The translations under genes were made by a program, and so were the position numbers. Shown one piece after another: positions 36,301 through 51,721 of a DNA stretch of 64,000 bases. How positions within the stretch are numbered: position 1 is the stretch's first letter; the number at the start of each line of letters is the position of its first letter. This stretch comes from Sycon ciliatum (taxonomy: Eukaryota > Porifera > Calcarea > Leucosolenida > Sycettidae): positions 14,678,204 to 14,742,203 of the forward strand of contig NC_088647.1 of NCBI RefSeq assembly GCF_964019385.1, in the 5' to 3' direction. The notes beneath the pieces are model-generated. The model saw only the letters and a program-made list of their open reading frames with translations. It did not search any database and was not told the DNA's origin.

Positions 36301-36436
36301 ACTGCAACAGTACAGTCTAGTAGTAGAAGGATATAGCACATGCGTACCCTGATACATACATCACACCGAGTAAAGAACGAACCAGTTTACCTGCGGGATA
36401 GTCGACAAACTTTGCGGACAGCTGTAGAAGCGCCAT
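12279..36436 (-). CDS. Large unrecognised protein, 13 exons, Gln/Pro-rich C-terminus
   Basis: Coding exons (minus) are 36391-36436, 35469-36052, 30890-31042, 30182-30310, 29636-29737, 27947-28045, 22678-22884, 22045-22127, 19800-19907, 19070-19554, 16789-18091, 14184-14418 and 12279-13964. Every junction is GT-AG and in phase, giving 1739 residues. The start is MALLQLSAKFVDYPA. Residues ~60-560 look folded and mostly helical, with conserved-looking blocks such as NTIFQCVEDVVRSSRKVGDS, HHCREFEARHLAAGAKLM, AALLVFGRANVVTALLCP and KVNFVMRDSKEALPYLNQD. Residues ~560-1100 are Ser/Ala-rich, 1100-1178 Gln-rich and 1179-1739 Pro/His-rich. The tail has SH3-ligand-like PPPLPPRTDR and about 13 PPERHG-type repeats at roughly 1410-1497. 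This layout suggests a cytoplasmic or cytoskeletal adaptor, but I do not recognise the family. The exon 2 acceptor (GTGAG) is the weakest; two genes is the alternative. Confidence 0.7.
13010..13270 (-). repeat. Coding 18-bp tandem repeat (PPERHG)
   Basis: About 13 head-to-tail copies of an 18-bp unit encode PPERHG, with PPDRHG and PQRHG variants at the edges. The run keeps frame throughout, as expected for selected coding DNA. The copies are nearly identical at DNA level, so the array is young or homogenised and probably varies in length between individuals. Confidence 0.9.
14574..14804 (-). pseudogene. CRNKL1: Crooked-neck (CRNKL1/CLF1) HAT-repeat fragment
   Basis: This intronic stretch, between the exons at 14184-14418 and 16789-18091, translates on the minus strand to KNRALVSNWIKYAEWEDSQQ, then [28 protein letters not shown] and HTRNIWDR. 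These match HAT repeats 1-2 of the splicing factor crooked neck ([42 protein letters not shown]). Two in-frame stops interrupt it. TAA at 14700-14702 stands where the family has the Tyr of IYERAL, and TAG at 14616-14618 falls within the NRQVNHAR region. Similarity stops at LRVDPK. It is a dead partial copy. Whether it came by retroposition or exon duplication is unclear, as no poly(A) tract or target duplication is evident. Confidence 0.88.
15092..15728. mobile_element. Tigger-like MITE, TA flanked, host of a hAT insertion
   Basis: Ends CAGTCGAATGTCACTTATCC and GGATAAGTGACATTCGACTG are perfect inverted copies flanked by TA. Inner copies of GGATAACTG and TTGGATAACTG occur on both sides. It is interrupted by the element at 15307-15581. 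Confidence 0.85.
15307..15581. mobile_element. hAT-type MITE with exact 8-bp target duplication
   Basis: The flanks ATTAAAAT at 15299-15306 and 15582-15589 are identical 8-mers, the hAT signature. The element starts TAGGGCTGAGGCGGGTAG and ends CTACCCGTGCACACCACTA, an imperfect inverted pair. The interior is rich in CGGGTA and TACCCG words. It sits inside the Tigger-like element at 15092-15728, so it is younger. Confidence 0.85.
15957..16336. mobile_element. MITE family TACCGTAAAGTACCG, copy 1
   Basis: Begins TACCGTAAAGTACCGTAGAC. The part reading AGATCAAGGCTGTCAAGTGC with GTACAACAATGTGGA is also present, inverted, in the better copy at 31582-31877. A third relative starts at about 41533. The right end of this copy is unclear because CA and G runs interrupt it. 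Confidence 0.55.
18134..18424. repeat. CAG/CAC trinucleotide tract abutting an exon acceptor
   Basis: About 290 bp of interspersed CAG and CAC units. On the minus strand this is CTG/GTG repeat sitting 40-330 nt upstream of the acceptor of the 16789-18091 exon of the large gene. The plus-strand His/Gln/Pro reading frames here are a by-product of the repeat, not a gene. Confidence 0.9.
18769..18800. repeat. 32-bp perfect palindrome GGAGTAGTAAAATACC
   Basis: GGAGTAGTAAAATACC followed by its exact reverse complement. A copy with one central change is at 45749-45780. Same outer motif family as 7632, 8548 and 37380. Confidence 0.9.
20103..20599. mobile_element. Harbinger-like MITE, TAA flanked
   Basis: GGGCCGATTCCCACTACGGT at the left is inverted at the right as ACCGTAGTGGGAATCGGCCC. 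TAA flanks both ends. About 500 bp, no transposase frame. Confidence 0.9.
20603..20905. mobile_element. Second Harbinger-like MITE abutting the first
   Basis: Starts TGGGCCATTCACACTACG directly after the TAA shared with the previous element, and ends CGTAGTATGAATAGCC. The ends are diverged inverted copies and also resemble the ends of the neighbouring element. The two sit head to tail across one TAA. Confidence 0.65.
20908..21225 (+). mobile_element. tRNA-derived SINE, apparently full length
   Basis: The 5' part carries an A-box-like TAGCTACTGGGTTGG and, about 45 nt on, a B box GGTTCAAGTCC, the internal RNA polymerase III promoter of tRNAs. A unique body follows. The 3' end GTGAGTTCCCTTCAGGAACG is a hairpin-forming tail of the kind shared with partner LINEs, then a T-rich tract. 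The same tail reappears at 57345-57425. SINEs are copied by LINE machinery in trans. Confidence 0.75.
21270..21873. mobile_element. piggyBac-like MITE with TTAA/CTAA flanks
   Basis: Ends CCCTTTAAGAGCC and GGCTCTTAAAGGG are perfect inverted copies. The left flank is TTAA and the right CTAA, a one-base-decayed piggyBac target duplication. CCCTTT fits piggyBac termini. 604 bp, no transposase. Confidence 0.7.
22228..22420. repeat. Dispersed ~195-bp repeat, copy 1
   Basis: Runs from ATTCGTCTGGAATTTAATTT to ATTGACCGACGAAATGTTCT. The reverse complement, clearly homologous along its length, lies at 47034-47235 inside an ABHD3 intron. It contains repeated GGACGAA words. Confidence 0.8.
23335..23825. 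mobile_element. Foldback element with ~190-bp arms containing tRNA-like words
   Basis: The two arms are imperfect inverted copies of about 190 bp each. Matching words include GATGTTATAAATT, GGTTCGAATCCCA, GAAGCAACTTGGAAGAAT and CAAATAGGGCTTTCAAA. The centre also folds (TTTGATGGTACGGTACGG against CCGTACCGTACCATCAAA). GGTTCGAATCC matches a tRNA B box and occurs in both arms, so two SINE-like units may have formed the foldback. Confidence 0.75.
24060..24176. repeat. (CA)n-rich tract
   Basis: Interrupted ACACAC with ACAAAC and ACATAC variants inside an intron of the large gene. Confidence 0.85.
24322..24780 (+). pseudogene. Orphan 152-codon frame with EGF-like character
   Basis: An open frame in an intron of the opposite-strand large gene. 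It includes ARCEMC, GRCRSLTAGFICEYPRGYVG and RTC, the spacing of an EGF-like domain (GRC...GFxCxCPxGYxGxxC), with Tyr where the fifth cysteine belongs. QCMCVAGYGG upstream could be the end of a preceding repeat. EGF-like domains are extracellular disulfide modules. I see no flanking splice sites or signal peptide, and the block is partly duplicated at once downstream, so a captured gene fragment in a repeat is more likely than a live gene. Confidence 0.4.
24482..25232. repeat. Tandem duplicated block, ~320-440 bp units
   Basis: Unit 1 (24482-24920) and unit 2 (24921-25232) share GAAGGCAGGTGTCGTAGCTT, GATGAGGTCGGTAAGGCGGT and GGCCCGGGTTCCCCA in the same order at high identity. Unit 2 lacks about 120 bp present in unit 1, between GGATTCA and CCTGCAG. 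The unit end CCACCCACAACGAAC leads into a Pro-coding stretch downstream. Confidence 0.85.
26034..26172. repeat. 82-bp tandem duplication
   Basis: GTGCGGGCAGGCGCTTCG followed by AAGTTGTTGTCTTCCGGGGT occurs twice, 82 bp apart, nearly identical. No coding role is evident. Confidence 0.8.
26867..27449. mobile_element. hAT-type element with exact 8-bp target duplication
   Basis: GCCAAGGA flanks both sides (26859-26866 and 27450-27457). The termini TAGTGTT and AACACTA are inverted copies, and GAATAATC and GATTATTC words are repeated near both ends. 583 bp, with a long T-rich tract near 27318-27356. No transposase frame. An intact 8-mer duplication points to a fairly recent insertion. Confidence 0.9.
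27700..27945. repeat. Duplicated ~140-bp unit with poly(C) runs
   Basis: AATGCACCCCAGCAATGCCACTACAGTATGCCAGCAT with TCACCTTGAATGATAAT occurs at about 27752-27826 and again at 27876-27945, each preceded by a long C run. The second copy ends only a few bases from the donor of the 27947-28045 exon of the large gene. Confidence 0.8.
29938..30160. repeat. Two (CA)n tracts
   Basis: A clean (CA) run at 29938-29973 and an interrupted CACGCA and CACACA tract at about 30070-30158, the latter just past the donor of the 30182-30310 exon. Confidence 0.9.
31108..31330. mobile_element. Tigger-like MITE, ACTCAAACCTCGCTTATCCG end
   Basis: The left CACTCAAACCTCGCTTATCC pairs with the right GGATAACCGAGGCATGAGTG as an imperfect inverted repeat. 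TATCCG/CGGATA sub-ends are shared with other Tigger-like copies in the window (15092, 41850, 52630). Confidence 0.7.
31582..31877. mobile_element. MITE family TACCGTAAAGTACCG, copy 2 (best ends)
   Basis: TACCGTAAAGTACCGTTGAT at the left is inverted at the right as ATCAACGGTACTTTACGGTA. The interior is homologous, in reverse, to 15957-16200. About 296 bp. Confidence 0.85.
32388..32645. repeat. 26-bp minisatellite, ~10 copies
   Basis: Unit ACTCCTAAACTGCTCCATGTAGC(A/C)TT with two alternating variants (CTGCTCC or CTGTTCC; GCATT or GCCTC). High identity between units implies ongoing homogenisation. Confidence 0.95.
33283..33352. repeat. (CA)n microsatellite, 35 units
   Basis: Uninterrupted CA repeat of about 70 bp just upstream of the DIRS fossil. 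Confidence 0.95.
33430..34975 (+). mobile_element. DIRS/Ngaro-type retrotransposon fossil
   Basis: A decayed tyrosine-recombinase retrotransposon remnant in an intron of the large gene, opposite strand. Translated pieces resemble the DIRS order. A low-complexity Pro/Ala region lies at the left. A block around 34210-34340 has the GRLQYF...DPWVLETVTG signature that precedes the reverse transcriptase. RNase H-like sequence follows at about 34540-34800 (PDQVIQSDVS and HPPRGSS). Most of the reverse transcriptase and any recombinase are absent. It is broken in several places, incomplete and not functional. The drift suggests an old insertion. No split or inverted terminal repeats could be recognised. 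Confidence 0.75.
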
Positions 36437-37379
36437 GTTGCTTCTCCACGAGCTCCGCGCACCACCCGCGCCGCAGTGACGAATTATTTTATCAGAAAAC
36501 CAGTCAGTTTTAGAGGGAACTGAACGGCTGCGCTCGCGTTCAGGATGAATGTCGAGTGGTGAGTGGTTAGATCATATACAGCACTCGGGAGAAAAGGACC
36601 TCTTTTGATGCGGTGAAAATGCTCCAAGGACTTGAGTGAAACGCTACCCTACACTACAGCTTGCTCCAGCAAAGGCTTCTGCCAGCAACGTCAGTCGCTA
36701 GCCCCACCACGCGCACACGTAACAGCAAGGAGAAAAATCCGCGGAACCTGAATACTGATTACTTGAATCAGCGTGTGCGGCACGCAGCACACGTCGTGTT
36801 TTGACCGATACGGGTGCAACGACCAGTACTGCCACTCGCCACCAGTCTATTGTGCACTCCTGATTCGGACACAACTGCAACTGCAGTACCTACTTGCGGC
36901 GCACACCAGGCCAGGCACAGCAGCAGCGCCAATACAAGTAGTGGAATCACCAGCCTGCAGACGCTGTTGTCAGTGTCGACAACAAACTAACGTTACTGCC
37001 TACTGCACATGCCTCCTCCTCTAACAGAGGTGAGTCCTGGCGGTCTCTACGCGTTGCGCTGAGTTTCTTCAGACTCAGAAGTAACGGAAAAACATGCCAT
37101 GCTGAATAGGAACCCTCGCCGCTAACAGACTCACACTCTCACTAGGTGCATGGACGCCGTGAATGGCGAAAAAAAGATAACGCCACTCAACACCGCGCTG
37201 GCAAAAGACTGTGTTTTTAGTAGCGTGCGTGCGGCGGATGGCGCACGTGCACGGAACAACGACGTAATAAAGTCGTCACAGTAGATCTACGTGTTGGATC
37301 CCATCATTCCCATGCCATGGTGCCTGGCCTGGGTGGGGGTGGCATGGAGTTGAGGCACGCATCATCGTACACTATAAAC

Positions 37380-37406
37380 CAGGGAGTCGTCAACGACGAC
37401 TCCCTG
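37380..37406. repeat. 27-bp palindrome, CAGGGAGTCGT family
   Basis: CAGGGAGTCGTCAACGACGACTCCCTG: same arms as the copy at 7632-7659 with a slightly different centre. A related half-copy (GGAGTCGTAAAATACC) is at about 37525. Confidence 0.85.
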
Positions 37407-37685
37407 AGTACAACACTCATAACTAGACATAAGTCATATCAACAGGTAGCCACTGAGCCAGTACAGGCACGATTGAGAGGATCAAGAATCTAGCTACCGC
37501 CCAGCACAGGCAGTATGGCTTGGATCACCAGGCGGAGTCGTAAAATACCCCCTGGCCTGAGCTAAACTAAAGATCAGTAGATCTACAAACTGCACACAAA
37601 AATCTTTACCAGTTCACGTCTTTAGAATAGAAGTTACAATGTAGTTTAGTACATGTAGTACATAGTCATTACTAGAACTTAGTAC

Positions 37686-38272
37686 ATACCGTACTGGCAA
37701 TATATGTTGCCGCGTAACGCGTAACGCAGGGGGGTGCGGCGTAACGCGCGACCAGGCTAGTGCGACAAATTTTCGTTGAGTTCGTAACGCGTGTCCGGCG
37801 GGGTGCGGCGATCTTTTCATTGCAGTTTGCACTGCAAAAAAAGGCTGAAAACTGTGAAAGCACCTGTACCGCGTGGTGAAAAGTAGTTTTTGGAGGAAGC
37901 CCTCTTCCCCTATGTCACTTTCCTTTTGATGATCTTTTTGTGAACAGATCACTCTGATAGTTAAAATATACAGTCTTCTATTGATATCGTTGTCGCCCTT
38001 TGCCGTCGGGTTTGTAACAGTTGGATAGCAACTGAATTTCTGTGCCTTCAATGACTATGTGGATGAAAAGAAAAAATGATGCGGCAAAAGCAAAAAAATA
38101 ATGCGGCAATAGCAAAAAAGTGATGCGGCAATAGCAAAAAAAGGACTGCGGCAATAGAAACCTGTGTAACGGCTCCTGTGCGACTTTGCATGTAACGCCC
38201 TGCGTGCGGCAAACATGTGCCAATGTAACGCTTCATGCCCTCACTGCGGCAACATATATTGCCAGTACGGTA
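37686..38272. mobile_element. MITE with TACCGTACTGGCAATATATG ends
   Basis: The left TACCGTACTGGCAATATATG continuing TTGCCGC is inverted at the right as GCGGCAA then CATATATTGCCAGTACGGTA, a 27-bp perfect terminal repeat. The interior repeats CGTAACGC and TGCGGCAA. 587 bp, no transposase. Confidence 0.9.
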
Positions 38273-38565
38273 CTAGTAGTAGAAGAAGTAGAAGTCATAC
38301 TCATATCGATCTTACATGTACGCGATTCACGGTACATTTTTTTAAGCGCACAGACACAGATAAGAAATTTTGCATGGTCAGACCTACAGTACACAACTAC
38401 AAGTCTACAGCCAGCCTCCACTCGGCTCCAGCCTAGGTTCAAGCCTAGACTCTAGGAACTGTAAAAGCAAAAAAAATCCGGTGGTGTTTTATTTTCGGTA
38501 ACTTTGGTGCCGCGACAATTTTACCGAAAAAAACCGCACCGAAAATGTGGGTACTGGTACTAGTA

Positions 38566-39369
38566 CACTGTGCGTATCGGTTATAGCGTGGTCGTGTAAA
38601 AGAATATATTATTTATTTATTTTTATTTATTACAGCATCTCATAGCACAGTGAGAACACCGGCCAATACAAAGAGAGAGGGTGTTAGCCAACCACGGCAA
38701 GGAAGGGAGAAGGGGGGGGGGGGGAGAAGAAAAGTAAAATTAATAATATACTGCCTACAAGAATGAACTCTCATGTTTTCATAATCATAACATGGGTTTC
38801 AAGTGCACTTTTATTCTTACAAGCAATTTTATCGTACAGTAGAATATATCGGTCCTAAGAATGGACTTTGTGTAGCGAAACATGCCAGATTAGTACAAAG
38901 TATATCACCTGTAGTAATAACATCCGTCCAATGCAGACCTTATCTGACTCGTGTTGGGTCGTAGTGCTGCAGGTTCAACTGTTGTGGTCATGTAACTCAT
39001 GTTGCATAGGCACATGGTAAGCCTATGTGACTATGACCAGCCGCATGCACAGTAGCACTACATTGCATGGACGATGATCTTCCTGCCTCTGCGCACATGC
39101 ACATGATATGGCACACTTGATTTATCGTGTGTAAGAAATATCGGAAATAAGAATAGAAAATCATTTTTCAAACACCCACGCTATAACCGATACCTACTGA
39201 AAGAATTTCAAGGAGCAAATAAATGTATTACTGCACTCGGACGTGTGCAATACCGGCGTCGATATCTGCGCTTACGGCTTCGCCGTTCGTGCAGATATCG
39301 GCCGGTATTGCACTGGTCCTTGTGCAGTAATACATACATATCCGGTCACTCTATAGCCGATACAGACTG
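38566..39369. mobile_element. Tigger-like element with internal hairpin
   Basis: TA-flanked ends CACTGTGCGTATCGGTTATAG and CTATAGCCGATACAGACTG are diverged inverted copies. A second inverted pair is internal (CACGCTATAACCGATACC at about 39176-39194). An inner hairpin at about 39243-39320 pairs GTGCAATACCGG with CCGGTATTGCAC. Ends resemble those of the element at 47387-48411. Confidence 0.65.
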
Positions 39370-41075
39370 TACTAGTAGTAGATCTACTGATCTTGGCTTC
39401 ACTCACACGTATACACATTGAAGTAATTAATATACACACAAAAAATCAATGATTATGTAGTCGTGCGAAAAGACAGGCTGCAGATCATATCACACGGCTG
39501 TTAGCTGCACTTGGATCGCGGCAACTTAGTTTTCTGCACGTGAACCATGAAAAATCAATGCATGCTCATGCATGTTCATGCATAACCAGTCAGCTGGCCT
39601 GCTCGCCCACGCATTTGACAGGTAACAATTCCATCAAATTTGAGATAGCTTCGTTCTAAGTCTCAAAACAGTTCTAAAGTCACCAAACCACGCTGGTAAT
39701 CGATGGCTATTCAATGTTAACATCTTCAGGAAGACTTCAGCCGTTTCCCTAGAGTTTGGGCATCGTTGCCGTTGTTTTTCACGGTGTTCTTCTTCCTCCT
39801 GTCTGGAGCTGCAATTGCATCCTGGAATTATTTGAAAGGTATTTCGTGCGGGCTATGGGGGGTTCCAACAGGCATAAACTGACATCGCTATAGGATAACT
39901 GGTAACTTTCACCCTTCAAGGAGGTAGAGCAATGAGAATTTTTTTGTGGCGGTCGTCCAATTTTTGTGGCGGTCGTGGCTGTATTTGTGCACTTCCAAGG
40001 CTTTCATTCTGCTTGATACTACTCTCTACTGTATGGGAATCGTTGTTTAGGCACATGTAGCTGTCTTATTTGGTAGATCTGCTGTTTTCAATCACTTGGG
40101 ACAATTTGTCTAGCCTATTTTGTCTTTCGTTCGTGCCATCTATCAGTTTTGTGGGGTGCCTTGACCTGTATTTGTGAAGTTCTCGAGTAAAGACCCTAAT
40201 TCTTGACTGGAGTCACGTCTTGAATTGAATTTGCTGGGCGAGCCCTCGTTCACGCAGTTGTCCTTATCGTAATAGTCAATATCTGCTTGCTGGACGGACT
40301 AGCGGCTAGAACAGGGATGACCAAATGGTCCAAGTGTGTACTAGTACACGATTATTGTTTCCATCATCGTGAAATCAGCGTTGTGGAATTGCAGCCGTCT
40401 GCCTTTGGCACTGAGGACATGAGGAGAGTTGATTGTTACTTCTGCTCAGCAATGAAGCGATCATCAGCTCTCTTTGTTCTAATTATTGAGAGGACATACC
40501 GGCATCGCAATCAAGTAAAGATTAGGCAAACCTCGCCTACCTCCAAAGAGAGTCGAAGATATTTTCTCCAAATGCAAAGGCGATCTTTGTGAGTTTGTGA
40601 CTTGCATTTGCGTGCATACATGAGCAGGTCACGGACCACGGCACGTGCGCGGTTACCATGCCATCTCGAACCGACGCCATCTTTCTAAGTTGCCGCTTCT
40701 TGACAGCCGTGATCAGTGCAGCTGGTGTGAAACGGAAATTAATTATTTCGGAAAGACTTTGTAAAGTCATGTGACGTCGTGCACGTGACGCCGCTAGCAC
40801 GTGTAGATCTACCTAGCGTATGACCTCATGATGACCTTTGGCCTGCATTTCTTCACCTTTTACTTTTTCAATCAAACTCAAACTCAAAGCAGATTTTACC
40901 TGCCTTCAGATAAGAAGCTCCTTATTTTACTTCTATTCCCCACCTCCAAGCTTGCAGGGAAGAGTCGCTCCGTACAAGATGATACTACAAAGAGCTCTCT
41001 TCCTTACGCTCTGACTTCTTTCAGCTTCTTGTAACACCCTAGCATATCACTATCAGGTATTCTTTGAATTTCAGC

Positions 41076-49223
<8,148 letters not shown>

Positions 49224-49436
49224 AAGCAGTCATGGACCACGGCGGTGAGCTCCAGCGACCCAGTGCGTGAAAGCAGTCATGGACCACGGCGGTGAGCTCC
49301 AGCGACCCAGTGCGTGAAAGCAGTCATGGACCACGGCGGTGAGTTCCAGCCACCCACACCAAGCTAACCGCTAGCACAATACGTGAAAGCAGTCATGGAC
49401 CATGGCGGTGAGCTCCAGCGACCCACACCAAGCTAA

Positions 49437-51721
49437 CCGAATCAGGTTTCTTCAAGTACCTACTATAACCAGTGAAGCAGTACGTGAAGGGCCCTTAGCG
49501 CTAGCTCGGCCTTGATACATCAGGGTAGCTTTTGATCCACCGCCTCAGCCACATTTTTTTCAGTTTAGCTTGCAATTAGGCAGCAGTAACATACTGCTCC
49601 CTGCGCCTGTCATCTTCTGTACTCGAGATTAGCTCTAGCAAAACCGTCGGATAAGTCGGGACATTTGTCAAATTATTACTGAAGTATTTATATCACGGCA
49701 TCCGTCTGGGGGCACTTTTCCACTGCTCTGCTGCGTGTTAAGTGGATCTTCATGAAGATGTAATCTAGCAGTTGAACAACGGAACGTTTTAGTCAGGTGA
49801 TCACCATCTCTTATTACTCTTTATTACACATCAGGTGACCGTTTCCAGGTCTACAACCAATCAGCGACCAGATAGAGCGGGCAATATTTCTCCATACAAG
49901 CCCGCTCAGGCGGTCCAATATTACACGATATTGCCCGGCTAATAACACATACTTAGTAGTACCACAAATTTATACTGTTGAAATTATATCAACTCCCTCA
50001 AACTTTTGAATATTATTATTTTTTTATTATTACTCATAAAAAGGACACACTTCAGGCTCATTACGAACATCTTGAAAGTTTTTGTTTTTACAAGTATACT
50101 TTCAAGCCTTCTCGTCAGGTGAAATACAGGCAAGGGAAAAGGAACAGGAACAGTGGATTAAGTACAGTAAGGAGGTGGTAAAACAGCGCAAAGAAGAAGA
50201 TAGCTAAAGTAAACAGCGAAATTGCGTGACCTATACACATAGCAATAATGACACAAAGGTGCAAGTGCGAGAAAACTCAATAAGCGTGACATGTAGTGCG
50301 ACAACAAGAGACAACCACTGGACATAACTAACGAGGTTTTGTCGACCTGAGGTTGCGTTTGGTTGGGCATTTTCAGAATGGAAATGATAACCATTCTGGA
50401 ATGGGAATCGGCAAGAATCACCTGACCAAACTAACGCGCCAGAATCAATTAGGAATCACTTGATATAACAATTCCATGATGTCGTTGTGGAACGGCGGCT
50501 GTCTTTTCTTTTACCCAACTCTAGTTTCCTTGGGAGAATCCTGGTACTTCTGAGTGCATGATTTGAGGCACTTGAACCTGTTGCTGCATTGTTTGGCTCG
50601 TGGCAGCCATTATCATTATTTTTTGATTTCGGAATGAGAATGCCCATTCCAGCATGTGAGGTGGAATGATCATTCTCCAAAAAGAATCATTCTCAGCGAT
50701 TCCCATTCTGGAATCATGTGGAATGTGACCAACCTAACGCACTTTTTTGACCAACCAAACGGGCGAGAATGATTCCCATTTGGGAATGTGACCAACCAAA
50801 CGTAACCTAAGTGTGAATTTATTTTGCTTCTGCTTGCAAAGGTTGGGTTTCTTTGTGTGGATGTATACAGCTTCCAAAACATTCAGCAATGATCTAGCAC
50901 TGCGTACACGTGACACAATCGAAAAACAATCATCTGAATACACAGCACGACAATCAGGATGCTCAAACAAATGACTAGCAATGGACGACTCGTACTTATC
51001 AGAACTAACAAGTAACATCAGAACAATCAGCATGTGCGGTGGACACATCCGGTATCACATATATATGTACATGGCTAGTCGAGTGGAGTATTATCGCATT
51101 TTTGTCTCAGAGGAAACTATTTATTATTATTATTTTCAAATGTTGAAATGTTAGTTCGTTACGTACATGTACTTTGCTAGTATATGCGGCAGTCACGCAC
51201 TGCCGTCAGAATACAGTGGGTACGTGTTGCGACTCGTGTGAGTATCCCATCCCTGGAGTGGTCCACTCCTGGGCTGTATCCGCATGAGATTCTGCCACAG
51301 TGGAATCCGAAACACTGAACTCTGGCACGTTGTCATCATCACCCCACGAGCACGCAGCCCAAGATCCTCGTACTGCTCTACCAGATTCAGCTACAGGAGC
51401 AACAAGAGAAGAATGGAGCTATTTTTCTTCATGGGCAAGACCAGAGGATCGATTTCAAATTTGAGACTCAAGTGGCACCAGGTGGGAGATAATACAGATA
51501 CGCAGACACAGCATACACGACCTACACATGCACAGTGACACACATAATTATACTTTTTTTTTTTTTTTTTGAAGTATCAAGTAAGTACATGCACTTCTAG
51601 AGCAGAAAATAAAATGCACACCAGTAACCTACTGAGCTACAAGCAGTACGAGTACTTCAGACTAAAAAATAGGATCTTGTTCAAGTGTGTACTCCTAAAT
51701 GCATAAAAAAGGGCATTAGAA
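49437..51721. other. Intergenic region between the ABHD3-like gene and LENG1 (tail to tail)
   Basis: Contains a MITE at 50352-50806 (listed), AT-rich tracts (49990-50035, 51119-51136), a T run at 51551-51570 and no supported gene. A 140-bp open stretch at about 51325-51480 on the plus strand encodes LVLLYQIQLQEQQEKNGAIF and stops at a GTGGGA donor-like site. It has no recognised family and no clear acceptor, so I do not call it an exon. Confidence 0.5.
50352..50806. mobile_element. MITE with GGTTGCGTTTGGTTGG ends
   Basis: GGTTGCGTTTGGTTGG at the left is inverted at the right as CCAACCAAACGTAACC. Internal words GGAATGATTC and GAATCATTCC repeat. The termini share GCGTTTGGTTGG with the nested element at 9231-9623, so they are the same family. 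Confidence 0.85.

Larger units (their letters stand above)
36437..41075. other. Divergent intergenic region between the large gene and the ABHD3-like gene
   Basis: The large gene (minus) and the ABHD3-like gene (plus) start away from each other here. The ABHD3 coding start lies directly after an acceptor-like TTTGAATTTCAG, so an upstream non-coding exon is expected, most likely at about 39700-40800. AAGATGGCGTCGG (reverse of 40670-40685) is a YY1-type promoter word. The remainder holds two MITEs, a palindrome, a GCGGCAATAGC mini-repeat at 38080-38160 and no supported exon. Confidence 0.5.

Noticed and set aside
40287-40592. 101-codon plus-strand frame upstream of ABHD3
   Set aside because: No homology signal. 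It may be part of a 5' UTR or promoter region, but it cannot be supported as coding.
51325-51482. Exon-like stretch ending at a GTGGGA donor between ABHD3 and LENG1
   Set aside because: No acceptor, no partner exon and no recognised family.
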